Shown in pieces: positions 1-13,537 of a stretch of 64,000 nt of DNA; the stretch's first letter is position 1; every line of letters begins with the position of its first letter. The notes under the pieces are model-generated. The model ran no database searches. It saw nothing but the letters and a program-made list of their open reading frames with translations, and was not told where the DNA came from. The DNA lies in NCBI GenBank assembly GCA_002943765.1, contig PQWQ01000015.1, positions 434,001-498,000 of the forward strand. The letters are read 5' to 3'. The DNA comes from Psoroptes ovis. Taxonomy: Eukaryota > Arthropoda > Arachnida > Sarcoptiformes > Psoroptidae. The translations under genes were made by a program, and so were the position numbers.

Positions 1-1
1 A

Positions 2-82
2 CCTACAGTTTTAGAAGTATTGAATCAAAGAAATGAATTTATTACAAATTTATCTGATATTATTTTTGGTGAATACCGATAA
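2..82 (+). CDS. possible 3' end of a coding exon, cut by the window edge
   Basis: The first 81 bases are open in one frame, ending at TAA (80-82). They give a 26-residue tail of normal protein composition (it ends with Phe-Gly-Glu-Tyr-Arg) rather than the Asn/Lys/Phe runs typical of translated non-coding DNA here. An AATAAA at 143-148 would suit a poly(A) signal about 60 nt after the stop. I do not recognise the protein. It could be the last exon of a gene lying to the left, or chance. Confidence 0.3.
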   Translation, partial: PTVLEVLNQRNEFITNLSDIIFGEYR

Positions 83-3000
83 AAGGATGAAAAAAATGAA
101 TCAATCTGGCAATATAATATAAGCATAAAAGATTGCAACGATAATAAAGATAATGCAAAAATTGTCAACGAAAAAAATCAAAGATCGTTTGCGATAAATA
201 CATCAATGAATGAAACTATGAAAAATCTAATTTATGAAGAAATTTTTCTTTGAAAAAATTTCTTCAATACATTTGCATTGTTTGTTCTTTTATTTGTTTA
301 TTTTTTTCACCATATTGAATGGAAAAATTTTGAATGAATGGATTGGAAATATGCACTAAAGAAAAATTGAATGAATGACAAATAAATGAAGGAAAATATT
401 TAAAAAAAATATTCACCAGAAAATAAGAAATGAAACTGAAAAAAATCGAATTAAAATTTAAATTTTCTCAACAAAAAAATGAAATGAAATGAAATGAAAT
501 AAAATAAACTGAATGTCTTTCAATTGTTTCATTTTCAAATTTGAATTTTTTTTTCTTCTGAGTAAATTTCCAATTCAAATTTTAATTCGATTGTATTGGA
601 TTTTTTTTTCATTTTAGTTTCAATTCAATTTTTTTTTTTTTTTGATAAATTTTCATAAATGTCCGGTGCATTAAGTGATGAATGGCTGGATAAAATAAAT
701 GGCAAAAAAAAATGAATGAATGGAAAATATATATGTGACGACCGTACGTCGTCGATGAACGATCCCTAGAAATGAGCGCAAAAAGAGAGCACACGTTTTG
801 CAGGGCCTGTTTGGCGATGGAAGAAAAGCGTGGCCTTTTTGGTGCTCACTCACTCATTGGCTTTTGATTAGACACGTTGTTAAAATTTTGTTTAATTTTG
901 TGACTTTGAAAAAATAAAATAAAATTAATCATCACATATACAATCAATTCAAATCAACAATGAAGAAGTGAAAAATCAGGAAGGCATAAAAAATGAATGA
1001 ATGAATGAATGGAAAAAAAAAATTTTTCCTGCACAGACTGCTCGTATTCAAATTTTTTTTTTCATTGAAAATGTTTGATTTTTTTGGGGAAAAAAAATAT
1101 TTGTCACACATCTTAAAATGTGTGACAATATTGTCAAAATAAAAGGCTTCGAAAAGAAATAATGGAAAGATAAATGATAAATACAATTGAAAAATTATCA
1201 TTATACAAATGGAAAAATATTTTTTTTTCATACATTCATTGATGCAAATTCATTCATTCAAGATTTCATCGAAATTTCATGAAACTTTTGAAAATTTCTA
1301 GATTTTTCAAATGATTTTAGAATGAATCCCAAGTGAAAATATTGATCAAATGATCTACGAATTGACGAAAAATTTTGATTGAACTAAAACAATGAAATGA
1401 AAATTTCACGTGAAAAAAGTATTGGAAAAACTTTTTTACATTTGTTCAATTCTTTCGATCAATATATCAGTGCTTATGGATTATTCAATTTCGAAACTCA
1501 ATTAAATTTGAAAATCGAAATTTTAGTATTTGAAATTCATCATCATCATCATCATTTGATGATTATGTTTGATTTATGTTGAAAAAGGTAACGCCAAATG
1601 TACACAAAATAATAATCGATAATTAACGTAATAAAAATATATCACGAAACAAAAAAAAATTCATACGATTTTTCATGTAATTCATAGCAAAATAAATAAA
1701 AACATGAATCAAACTTTGGTAACAATTATCATTATCTCATTGTTGTGTATAATGTACGTCAAACGAACCAATTAACGAATGAATATTGACGAATTATGAT
1801 CGTCATTTAAAATCAATAAGCTTTTTTGGACCGAAAAACTTTCAAACAAAACCAAAAAACAGAACAAAAATATAAATATAATTTGACTACGCCTTTAAAT
1901 CATCATAGATGATGTGCAATGATTAGAAAAATTTACTTGGAAATTCAAAATTGATTAATGATTTCATTTTCATTTTTGTTTGATTTAAATTATTTAAAAT
2001 TGATTCATTTTATTTTTTATTTTATTTATTTTTCAATTTTATTTCAGCTTGAAATTGATTAATTTATTTCCAAGATTTCAATGAGGCCATTCAGCGATTT
2101 TTCAATTTCTTAATTCATTTTGTTTTTGATTTTTTATTGAATTTTGAAAATTTTAAAATGATTTTATCAAAACTTGTTTCGATTCAATTTTTTTAAGGCA
2201 AACTTATTAGTATTTTTGTTAGATTGAATGGACAAAGAACGAAAAAAATTTGACCAAAGAAGATGATTTTGATTGAATTTGTATTGTCCAACTGAATCAA
2301 TGGGTCGAATTTCACTTATTAAAAATTGGCCATTGTTGTCAACGAAAAAAAAAAAATGTTGGCTTCACTGCCAAACATTTCAAATACCAATCACAATACG
2401 AATTGACAATGATTTTTCTAATCAATTTTTATTGGAATAAAAATTCGAAATTTCCATTATTTTCATGAGATTATACCCTGAAAAATTTATTATTTCAAAT
2501 TTTTTTCGAGACCTTCGATCAGAGATTTAAAGCAGAAAAAATCCGAGAAAAAAGAAAAATTTTAATCAAATCGTAACAAGGTGTTGAATTTCTGTTTGAT
2601 TCACTTTCGAAACAAAAAACCATTCGAAAAATCGGATTCCAAACAAAATTTTCATAACAAGAATCTGGAATTCCTTTTTTTGTGATGAAAAAAATCTTGG
2701 AAAAACAAAATTCATCGAATCAAAATTGAATTTCACAGAATCCGAGATTTCTCGGAATCACATTGTTTATGATATTTTAGTTCATCTATTGATTTGTTTA
2801 TTTGTCAAAAAGCATGACGAAGAAAAATTTTGAAATTCCTACGATATGAAAAATGAAAATTTCCTAGGAAATATTTTGTTTAAATTTTAAAATTTTTCCC
2901 TAACACTCAAATGTATCATTGACAAGCAGTCGGTCATAAAAAAAGACTGGCGAATTCTTGAAAATGTTCATTTTTCAAAAATTTTTGCTTTTCAAACTGA

Positions 3001-4888
3001 CCAAATGATAAAGTACAAAGATATTTAGGCCACTTTGAGCATTGTTGTTATCATTATTTTTATTATCATAAAATTGTAATTGACAATTTTCGAGGAAAGA
3101 AAGAATATGAAAGTTGAACGAATATAAAAAAAATCATTTGAAAATTTGAATATTTTTTTCTTCTATTTGTTTGATTGAAGGAGAAAGAAATATGACATTC
3201 ATTCATTCATTCAACTCAATCATAATATACGGATGTTCACTTTGAAATTTTCAATATTTTTTATTTCAAATTGCTTCGATACTTTTTGTTTGTTTGAATT
3301 CGATACGAAAAAATTCATAAAAATTCAAAATTTATGTCATTTGAATAAAAAATCGTTTAAAATAAATAATATTACGATTAAGTTTGTCATATTTGTTTCT
3401 TTTAAAAATTTGTGGAAATTTTTCGAATATCAACTCAAGTATGTGAGACAAGTGCAAGACTGTAGCGCAAAATAAGCCAAATACCGTCGTTATTACTCGT
3501 GATTACGCAATCAGATACATAAATCAAAAAACTGAGCAAAAGATGGAAAATTGCATCGATGATAATTATGAAAGCTATTATTTTGCAAGTTTAAGAAAGA
3601 TTTATTGAACCCTTTCAGACCTTTTTTCAAAAAAAAGGTGAATTCATACATGAATTGATGATAATCAAACACAAAAAAAATGATTCGCATAAATCACATT
3701 CATCATATAATTTTTATTATTTCATTTGATGATAATTTTTTTCTACGAATACATGAATGATGAAGCGAAAAAAAATTTTTCTAAATTCCTAAATGAATTT
3801 TGGTTAAAAATAGAATTTAATTTATGCTTTTTTTTAATGCAGAATTTATGATTTATTTTTATAACTTTTGTTCATAGGAATGATGGCAGCAAAAAAATTT
3901 TTAAAAATAATATGATCTCGATTCGTTTGAAATCGGTGAAAATAGTAATATGTGATTTGTGATAAAGTATAACACACACACACACACATAAATTCAAAAA
4001 ATATTTTTTGATGACTGTAACATGAAATTCATGAAAATTTCGAAAATAATATTTTGCATATACATCTGTGAAATGAACAAATGAACAGTTGAAATGAGCA
4101 CAGAATGCAATTTTCAAAACAAATATCTGCTTCAATTATGTAAATTTATTCGTATTTTTTTTTTTGGTGCCATTTTGTATGAAAAAATATTGAATTTTAT
4201 TTATATCAAATAAATTAAATTCAACGAATTCTGAATTGATTAAAACTGTGATCGAGAATTTTTCAATAAAAAAAATCAAATAAATTTCAATTTATTTCAA
4301 ATTAAAATAAATAAATATGAAACATTAAATACGAGTAAAACGTACGTATTTCTTATGTTTTATATTGATTAAAATGATGGAAATAAAAAAAAAACAAAAC
4401 AAATCAATTTCATTAGATCCCCTGAGCGTGTGTTCTAAGACATTTCAAACAATACAACAAATGTGAATATTACGACGATTTATTTACGTAAATTAAAAAT
4501 TATTTGTTTTATATGAATAATTCATCTATTTCATCAACGAATCGATTCAAAATTTTATTCAAATTAAATTCAAAATGTAAATGATGGCAGAGAAAACAAA
4601 ACTAATTTACAAGTAATTAATTCAAAAACGAAAAAACAAAACAAAACGAAAAATGACAACTAAGGCTGAATTATCATTCAATTCAAATACGAAAACAAAA
4701 TGCGAAACAAACAAACGAAAAAATGTTTGAAATTCTATTCAATAAATCAATTTAATTTATATGTTATCATTATTATTATTATTATTATCATTCAATTCAA
4801 TTCAATTCAATTTAGGTCATAAAATTTGTTTTTTTGCTGTTGTTTGTCTCTGTTCTGTTCGGTTTGCTGTAAAATTCAATTAATTATA

Positions 4889-5122
<234 letters not shown>

Positions 5123-6902
5123 GTTATTATTATTGTTAGTAATTGGGTCTATTTTTTTTTCTCTGCCAATAACAATAATGATGATGATAATTATTTTGTT
5201 GTAAATGTTTGTAATGCTTTGCTATTTCGCATTTCAATTTTTGTAAACGAAAATCAAATACAAAGATAACAACAAAAATAACAAAGAAAAAACCAAATTT
5301 ACAACACGATTTGTTGTTGCTGCTGCTGTTCGTTAACAAATCGAAATAGATAATAGAACACACGAAAACCATTGTGAAGAAGAAGAAGAAGAAGAAAAAA
5401 TACAAATAATTGGGTATTTATCATTATTATTTCTCTAAATGACAATTTAACCAGTGCATAGCGTAAATTTTGGATCAAAATCTCAGCGAAAAAAAAATTG
5501 ATTCGAAAAAACCAAAAATAACTGATAAATTTTAAAGAAAATTTTTGCAGTCAATTATTGGTATTATTATTATGGCAAGCAAAACCATGAAATTTATCAA
5601 TTTTTGAGGATTGTAAATCTTAAAGAAGAAAAAAAAAATAAAGAAAAATAAATTTACACTCAAATAAATCAATCAATCAATCGAAACAAGTCAGTGCAAA
5701 GTTTTTTTTTCTTCCAATAAAAAACTAATATAAATCAAAATAATAATATTTGAAAACCAATTATCGAAAAGCAATAAGATTTGATTTGATTGAATGAATA
5801 AATGATTGAATGATTGATTGATTGATTAGTGTGGAAAACAACAACAACAGCAACAGCAACACACAATTGAACAGATGAAAAATAGAAATAAAAAATAATA
5901 ATAATAATAATATTCAAACAATATTCAATGATGTTGAAAGAGGAAGAAATGTAAAAATAAAATAATAATAAACAACGATAATTATTTTTGATAATAATAA
6001 TAATAATAACAATAATCACAAAGAAAAACAATACCCATAAGGTAAAAAAAAAATTGTAAATTAAAAACTCGAAAAAAAACAAATAAATAAATAAATAAAT
6101 CTATTGTTTATTTATCAAGATGAATGTATGAATGAATGAATGAATTGATTATTTGGTTGAATATTTCTCCAAAAAAAAAAGAACAAGAGAAAAGGATGCA
6201 AAATTTTTCGAGAAAATTTGTTGAGTGAATATAATAATAATAATAATAAATTATGATTATTAAATTCAATTCGAATGAAATAATAATGATGATGATGATA
6301 ATAATAATAATAATAGGAAAAACGATAAACCAGGCCCTTATTATTATTATTATTAAATGATTAAATCATTGTATATTTTATAAACAAAATTGTTGTTTGA
6401 CCAAATTGAAAAATGGATTGAAAATTGAATGTCTGAAATGTTTTTCAGTTTTTTTTAGGCTGATGATAATCATTGTTGAATGATATAATTCAACAACAAA
6501 TAAGAACAAATGATTTTAAATTGATTTTATTTTTCTGAAAGAAATAAGATTAAAAACAATTCAACTTCAAATGATGACCATGATAATTGGTGAATAATGA
6601 TTTGGGCAAACAATAACAGTGATAGCAATTTATCATTATTATTATCATTGCTTTTATTATAAAAGATGATCCATGATTAGTATTTGTAAAATTGCTCTTA
6701 GAAAAGAAATAATTCTACAAATTATATTGTTTGCTGTGTGTATATTAATATTAATATATTTGGGCAGATATTTTAATTTTCAAAATGAATTCATTCATTC
6801 ATTTTTTTTAAATCACTAAATCAAATCATCAATTCAATTGAAAACCGTTACAGAAACAACCTGTTTCAATGATGGCAATTCTATTTCGGATTCTCAATTC
6901 AG

Positions 6903-6947
6903 CTGGAATAGTCTGAAATAGTTTCGGACTATTTCAGACTATTCCAG
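6903..6947. repeat. perfect inverted repeat: 20-bp stem, 5-nt loop
   Basis: Bases 6903-6922 are the exact reverse complement of 6928-6947, around the loop TTCGG. The stem contains balanced sequence (CTGGAATAG at its base), not simple repeat. Pairing stops at the next outer base. It would form a very stable hairpin as RNA and a cruciform as DNA. It is too short for a typical miRNA precursor and no target duplication is obvious. Function unknown. Confidence 0.9.
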
Positions 6948-9591
6948 ATGTAAAAACAGCAAATATTTCTCATTTTTTTTATACAAATTTGTCAACCGTC
7001 TATCAGAGTCGGCCATCATTTTTTTTATTCCATTTATAAATCATGTAGGCGTAATGAATTTAAAATGATTTTTAATTGAATTTTTTCAATAATAATTAAT
7101 AATAAAAATGTCAAAATTTGCATTTATTTACAATGTCAAAGTTTTTTTTCATTGCTGATTTGCTCATTTTTTTCATTTCATTTCATTTCATTTCATTCAT
7201 TCATTCAATTATTTGAAAAATTATGGCCATGATGTTTGAAAAAACAAATTCAAATTAGAAATACATAGAAATTCAATTCAAATTCAACTCAAAATACTCT
7301 GAAATTCAATTCAATTCAAATTCGATTCAAAATGAACGGAAAATTGCACATTAATTAGTAGGAAGAAATCAAAAATTTGCAATCATTTTGTTCAAATTTT
7401 GAATCGAAAAATTTTTAAATTTTTGTCTATTAATGCAAAATATGCATTGAAATCCTACACAAAAAATTACACACATAGCACAATGTGCATTCAGAACCGA
7501 ATTTCAACCAATTTGAAGGGTTCAAAATGACAAAACATTCCGTTCTAATACATTACTTGTACTGCTTGGAATGATTCTGAATATTTTGCAAAAAAAAAAA
7601 AAAAAAAAAAATGCCCACAAAACTATTTGAGAATTTTTTCAAAAAAAAAAAAAAAAAAAAAAACAATTTTAAATCATAAAATTTAAAAATTGATTCAACC
7701 AACGAAAAAAATGGCGAAAAAAAAAAAATTTAATTTAGTTCAGTTCAATTCACGATAGAATAAATGAAAATGCGGAAAAAAAAAATTATTTTTTAATAAT
7801 TTTTTCCATGCTTGAACGTTTCATTCATTCATTGATTGTTGTTTGGTTTTTGTTGTTTTTTTTCACATTTTCCATGGTTCAATGGACATGTTTAAACATA
7901 ATTTTCATTTATTATTATTATTATTATTATCATGATTATTATTATAAATTATTTTTGGAAACAATCGATTTTCTGTTCTTTAGTACATTCAAACATTCGC
8001 TCGCTCATTCATTCATTCATTATTTTCTGTGGTTAATCAATCTAAAGATTGATAAGATTGATTTGTTGTTGTTTCGATTGTTGTTGTTACAGTTTTTTTT
8101 TCTTTTGTTGTGGTCGGATTGACTTCAATTCAAAAAAAATTGAAGCCAAAATTATTCGCTACACTAAGGGAAAAACAAGTAGCTTCAACAAAATTTTGAC
8201 CATAAAATAATTTTTTTTTCTTTTGTAAAAAATTAACAAAAGAAGGAATTGAAATGAACTTTTAGACAAAAAAAAAAAAAAAATTCAGACCAAAACAAAA
8301 ATACATACACGATAGAAAAATACCATGAAAAATCATCATTTAATTGAAATCAATTTGATTATAATAATAATAATAATATTATTATTATTGGAAACAATAA
8401 TAATGACTAATTTCGATAATAATCGATAATTTTAATTATTCTAACATATATTGAAATAAAAATATTATATTTGATCGTAAACAATTTTTTTTAATCAATT
8501 TTTGATTAGTTAATCGTGTGCACGATAATAATAATAATAATAATAATGTAAATTTGTATCTAATATGTAACTATCGACAAACAAACATATTTTTGAAAAA
8601 AGATTAAAATGCGAAATAATTTTTCCCAATCAATTCAATTTGAATTCAATTGAAAATTATCATTATTTTTTTTTTCGGGGAAAAATGTAATATATTTCAA
8701 TCATTGTTTTCAATTTTTTGTTCATGTGTGTGTGTGTGTTAATCAATAATAATAACAATTATTATTATGATTATAATAATGATTAAATTATAAGTTATTT
8801 AAATTGAACAAACAAACAAACAAACAAACAAATAATAAAGAAACAAAACCATTCAATTTAATTTATTTTACAGGGAAATGAAATGATTGATTTGAATCAA
8901 TGAATGAATAAATGGAAGTGAATGACGAAAAAACAAAAACAAAAACAAATCAAAGAGTCAGAGCAAATGACAATTGATTGATTAGAGAAAGTACATTTTA
9001 CAATGAAAAATTTGAAAATTGAAAAATTCAAATTGAAATTATTGAAACTTTTAGTTTCATAGAAATTTTTTGGATTATAATTGATTATGGAAAAATAAAT
9101 TAATGTAAAAACACACATACACAAAAATTCAAATCAAATCAGTTGATTTGAATTTAATGAAATTTTAATTTTTTTTTTTTTCGTAACTTATTTGCTTGAC
9201 ATTGGCATTTTGTATTTGTATTTTTTGTTTTTGGAAAAATACATTTTGCCTGTAAAAAGTGTGTGTTCCTGTAATTTGTTTCCAACAACAAAAAAAAACT
9301 TTTGGAAAATTTGGAAAACTATTTTTGAAAAAAAAAAAATGAAAAAATTACGAGAACGAGGACATTTTTATTTTTGTTTTTGTTTTTTTTTTTTTGTATA
9401 ATTTTGATTTCAAAATTGAAAATTTGTCAAAATATTTTTTTTTTTTTTTTGGAAAAATAAATGAATTATATTTATAATTCAATTTTTTTTTCTCGTTTGA
9501 AACTATTATTATTTAGTTAAATTAATTTTTTTTTCAAATTTTTGTTTCGTTGATTGAATTTTGAAAACATTTTCAAAAATAAAATAAAAAA

Positions 9592-9628
9592 CTATTCACA
9601 AATTGGAAAACGAACAATTTGTGAATAG
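9592..9628 (+). repeat. 14-bp inverted repeat in the presumed 5' UTR of the next gene
   Basis: Bases 9592-9605 (CTATTCACAAATTG) are the exact reverse complement of 9615-9628, with a 9-nt A-rich loop. The hairpin ends 28 nt before the ATG at 9657. If it is transcribed it would sit in the 5' leader and could affect initiation. As DNA it could be a palindromic protein-binding site. The transcription start is not visible, so this placement is an inference. Confidence 0.7.
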
Positions 9629-9656
9629 AAGAAATAATTACAATTAAATCCCAAAA

Positions 9657-11627
9657 ATGGTTATACCAATAGAGGTACAAGAAATATTGTGCTTGATTCA
9701 AGGTAATAATGGTAAATATTTAACCTTTACGCCATCACAATTAACAAATAATGTTGACGATAGCATTCTTGATGATTGTTTCAATTTGGAATTGATTCAA
9801 GAAAAGAATTTTGAACAACAACAACAGCAGCAGCACCCCACTTATCATTTAGAACAAAATCAAATTTGTTTAATGAAACGTTTAGCATATTTAGGCACAA
9901 TATATCGATGTTTACAACGTAACTGTGATCAATTATTATCATTATTATTGAACAAAATAAATAAAATTGATAATAATGGCAATGAATATAGTACAAATAG
10001 TCATATAAATAATGATAATTATAATGTTAAGAATATTAGAAATAATTCAAATAAATATTATTATTATTATTATTACAAATTTAAAAAATTAATCATACAA
10101 CAGTTAATAATTGGTATTAGACAGGAACTAGTCGATTTTCAACATTTCGTAATTGAAGAACTATATTGTTATAATAATAATACTAATAGCAATAATAATA
10201 ATGTATTTTATGGATGCAAATTATCGACAATAAAGTCAAAAACAACAAATTTTGATGGACAAAAAATAAATAACAAAAATAATTTCGATTATAATGATAA
10301 TAATAATAATGGTGACAATTTAACTCTGTTGAAATTGAATGTCCTTCTAGATCGGATTCAAAGAAAATTTTCTTGTTTACATTATAATTTGTATTGTTTA
10401 ACAAAAAATATTGAAAATTTTGTCGTTGATATTGAAAATGTTGAAAAACTGAATAATAATAATAATAATGACAATAATGATGATTATTTTAATATCAATG
10501 ACTTGATTGATTTTACGATCAATAATTATACAGTCGATTCAAATATTTATGAATCATTGATTAAATGGTCATCATTAATGATTGAACCATTATTGTTATC
10601 ATTAAAAAGATGGTTAATACAAGATTATCATATGCAAAATGATGAAATTTTGATGAATCCATTATTTACGAATCAAAGTACCAATGAATTGATTATCGAA
10701 ATCTGGTCACAAATTTTTGATCAAGATTCAATGAAATTGTGTTCAAAATTTGGTTTATTGATGTCAATATTCAAAAAATTAATGATCAATGACAAACAGT
10801 CCATAAAAATTGTATCTGAGAATATTTGTACATTACTCGATCAATGTGATTTGAATAATCTATGCTGGCCAAATAAAATAGGAAAACTGAAATCATTTTC
10901 AATGAAATTACATGTTGCATATCATGAATTGAATTCTAAAATCTTAGAATTTTTCAATTTCGATCAAATTAAATCATATTTCATGGATTTATTCCGATCA
11001 TTTGATTATGAATCGAAGCAGGTTCAAGAGTTCAAAGCTTTAATGGATGATCCGAAAATCATTATTTTAGGGAAGCACATTGAATTGTCGCATCAGCAAA
11101 TATTGGACAAATTATTTATAATAAAATCATCAACGAAAATTTGGTTTGATTACCGAAAGCGCATGATTATATTCCGCAAATCTACAGTCAAAAAATGGAA
11201 TTATAAGAATTTCAAATTAATGATCAATCAAATAACCTTTTTCATTTACAACCAAATAAAATTATTGACAAATATTCAGCAACAAGCGATGGACATATTG
11301 GCGAATGAATGGAAAATCTGTGAAAATTATTGTGCAAAGAAAAAAACGAAAAATTCATCAATAGATATAATCAAAATCCGAAAATTATATCAACAAATGC
11401 TTTCGAATATCAACAATCAATTGGGATTAATGATGAATGGTCAAACATTTTGTAGGATGATGGAAATGGGTAAAAATTTTGATGAAAAATTGAAAAATTT
11501 TCAAGAAATTACCGGCAAAACATGCGGATTGGAACAAGGAAAATGGTATGAAGAAAAATCTCAAATAAGAGAAGAATATGATAAATATTTTGATCAACAA
11601 ATCTTACCTTATATCCAAATAGATTGA
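9657..11627 (+). CDS. divergent gamma-tubulin complex component-like protein (GCP family, probable)
   Basis: Single-exon frame of 656 residues from the first ATG after a stop-rich leader. GCP proteins build the gamma-tubulin ring complexes that nucleate microtubules. Seen: an N-terminal Val-Gln-Glu-Ile-Leu stretch followed by a Gly-Asn-Asn-Gly turn (about residues 7-20) and a Leu-Ala-Tyr-Leu-Gly-Thr segment near residue 77, both placed like the start of GCP4-type proteins. Later come a long helical middle and an SLIKWSSLMIEPLLLSL-type segment near 300 that resembles the GCP grip-1 'W..L.' region, then alternating Leu/Ile-rich helices to the end. Asn-, Tyr- and Gln-rich inserts (residues 54-60, about 100-135, about 175-215, about 265-275) look like expanded triplets. 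Similarity is by eye and weak, so another alpha-helical protein is possible. Length matches GCP4 (about 660). Confidence 0.5.
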   Translation: MVIPIEVQEILCLIQGNNGKYLTFTPSQLTNNVDDSILDDCFNLELIQEKNFEQQQQQQHPTYHLEQNQICLMKRLAYLGTIYRCLQRNCDQLLSLLLNKINKIDNNGNEYSTNSHINNDNYNVKNIRNNSNKYYYYYYYKFKKLIIQQLIIGIRQELVDFQHFVIEELYCYNNNTNSNNNNVFYGCKLSTIKSKTTNFDGQKINNKNNFDYNDNNNNGDNLTLLKLNVLLDRIQRKFSCLHYNLYCLTKNIENFVVDIENVEKLNNNNNNDNNDDYFNINDLIDFTINNYTVDSNIYESLIKWSSLMIEPLLLSLKRWLIQDYHMQNDEILMNPLFTNQSTNELIIEIWSQIFDQDSMKLCSKFGLLMSIFKKLMINDKQSIKIVSENICTLLDQCDLNNLCWPNKIGKLKSFSMKLHVAYHELNSKILEFFNFDQIKSYFMDLFRSFDYESKQVQEFKALMDDPKIIILGKHIELSHQQILDKLFIIKSSTKIWFDYRKRMIIFRKSTVKKWNYKNFKLMINQITFFIYNQIKLLTNIQQQAMDILANEWKICENYCAKKKTKNSSIDIIKIRKLYQQMLSNINNQLGLMMNGQTFCRMMEMGKNFDEKLKNFQEITGKTCGLEQGKWYEEKSQIREEYDKYFDQQILPYIQID

Positions 11628-12080
11628 TTGAATAGAAATTCAATTTAAATTTAATTTAAACATTTTGAAAATGTTGATAATTATTTTTTTTTATAAAGAT
11701 TTTTCACAAAATTTTGAAATCAAAACATTAAATCCAGCTTCATTCATAAAGGACGAATTCAAATTTTTATTTTTCAACGTATCAACAAAACGCGTAGCTT
11801 ATTTCAATGTTGACTCGCCTTTTTTAAATATTTTTGTAAACATTGAAAGTTTGATTGCAATTTGTTTCACCTAAAAAATTAGGTAAATAAATACAGAACG
11901 ACCTAGCCAAGTAAGTTTTGGCGCTTTTTCGCTTGATGTTTTTATTTTTATTTTTTGACTTTGGTCAATATTTTACTTTGGTCCATAATTATTGAGCATT
12001 TTTATTGATGATCTCTGAATATTTGTATTGTTTTTCAAAATTGAATACTGAAGAATTGTGATATTGAGAAAAAAAATATT
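11628..12080. other. intergenic, no gene seen
   Basis: About 450 bases between two genes on the same strand. One open frame of 69 codons is present (11665-11874), but it is Phe/Lys/Ile-rich with no recognisable domain, so I treat it as chance. The promoter of the following zinc-finger gene must lie here; I could not pick out a TATA box with confidence. Confidence 0.5.
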
Positions 12081-13289
12081 ATGAAAACTCGTTCGCAAGC
12101 TGCATCAGTTATGGCTAGTCGCCATCATAATGTTTCTACATCATCACGCAGAACAAGATCATGTCGAATAATGAAAATGAAGCATTCAGCACCCAAAACA
12201 ACCGTTAATCGTAGATCACGTTTACGATCATCTAATCACATATTGGATGATGATGATGATGATATTGATAACGTTCTAATAAATAATAATTCTCAAACAA
12301 CAGCAAGTGCAAGAGCTTTGACAAATTCACCGATTAGATCACCAAGATCAAATTCATCGCCAAAAATGAAATCATCACCAACAAAACTACAAATCACATC
12401 TGGTTGGATATTTTTATTTTTAAAAAGAATAAATTATTAATTCTTTTCATTTTTATTTATAGATTTCTGTAATTTTTGTTTCAGCAATAATAATAATGAT
12501 CATATGTTAGGCGAACTCGGACACTACGATAATATCACAGCACATTTATTTTGTTTATATTTTTCACCTGGTCTGGGTCAAAATGGTCAACAGAATGAAG
12601 GACTTTGGGGATTTCTACCTGATGACATTCGTAAAGAGCTTAAAAGAGGCGTTTTATTGAAATGTTCATATTGTGGGAAAAAAGGAGCCGTAGTTGGATG
12701 TTCAGTGCCAGAATGTTTGATTACATTCCATTTACCTTGCGGCATACAGAACGGTGCATTTTGTCATTATCACCATGAACAGCAGCTTTATCCATCATAT
12801 TGTCGAAAACATTGGCCAAAATTGAAAGTGCCACCATTCAAACGACAAGTATTATGTACCGTGTGTCAAGAATATATCAAAAATTGTGATAATCGTAATA
12901 ATTACTTGCTTTTTGTCGATTGTTGTAACTCTTATTATCATCGAGAATGTTTATCAAAAGTCGCCTATCATCAAGGTGAATTTAATTTAAAATGCCCAAA
13001 TTGTAATGATTCGAAAAAATTTGTTCCGACATTGAAAAACGGTGGCATATTTGTTCCGAACAGAGAATCAACTTGGGAATTATCTGGAGAAGTTTCATAT
13101 GATGATGTTAGATTTCAATGTGATGCTGAAGAATGTAAATGTGAACATGGAAGAGATTTTAATGGTGACGATGAATGGGAATTGTTCTCTTGTGATCGCT
13201 GTGGTGCTAATGCAATACATGTTTCATGTGCTGGATTCGGAGCTGGAGAAAATCATGAATGGTTTTGTGAAGTTTGTCGAAATATTTAA
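12081..13289 (+). CDS. PHF7/G2E3/pie-like protein with extended PHD and two further zinc-finger modules
   Basis: Two exons, 12081-12402 and 12463-13289, joined across a 60-nt GT-AG intron, give 382 residues. The junction is well fixed: splicing creates the first Cys-x-x-Cys pair (residues 110 and 113), missing from either open frame alone. Residues 1-107 are basic and Ser-rich with a six-Asp run. Then comes an extended PHD (about 110-225: Cys110/113, His-Leu-Phe-Cys, Cys-Ser-Tyr-Cys, Phe-His-x-x-Cys). A RING/PHD-like module follows (about 239-288: CTVC, CC, YYHREC, CPNC). Last is a PHD with the C-x-C...GR...W.L..C..CGA....H..C pattern (about 327-379: WFCEVC). This order matches PHF7, G2E3 and Drosophila pineapple eye: nuclear chromatin readers or ubiquitin ligases. 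No HECT domain is present, unlike vertebrate G2E3. Which orthologue it is remains open. Confidence 0.88.
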
Positions 13290-13537
13290 CAAACAAAGCA
13301 TAATGTACATGTTTCGATTATCATCATCTTTAAATCTGACCCCATCAAAACAAAACAGAAAATCGATCTTGTCAATTAAAAATCATGTTTAATATAATTA
13401 GTTTAATTTTTATTTTTCATTTGTTAATTTTCAATTTCACTTGCAAACATAAATGCTTGCTATTTGTTTGGCTTTTATTTAATCCGAAGAAATCCATGTA
13501 AAAAAATAAAAATTTGAACTTTTTATTTTTGAAATAT
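13290..13537. other. shared 3' region of two convergent genes
   Basis: The 248 bases between the zinc-finger gene (plus) and the Thr-rich gene (minus). An AATAAA for the minus-strand gene is read at 13522-13527, very close to its stop. No further coding sequence is seen. Confidence 0.5.
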
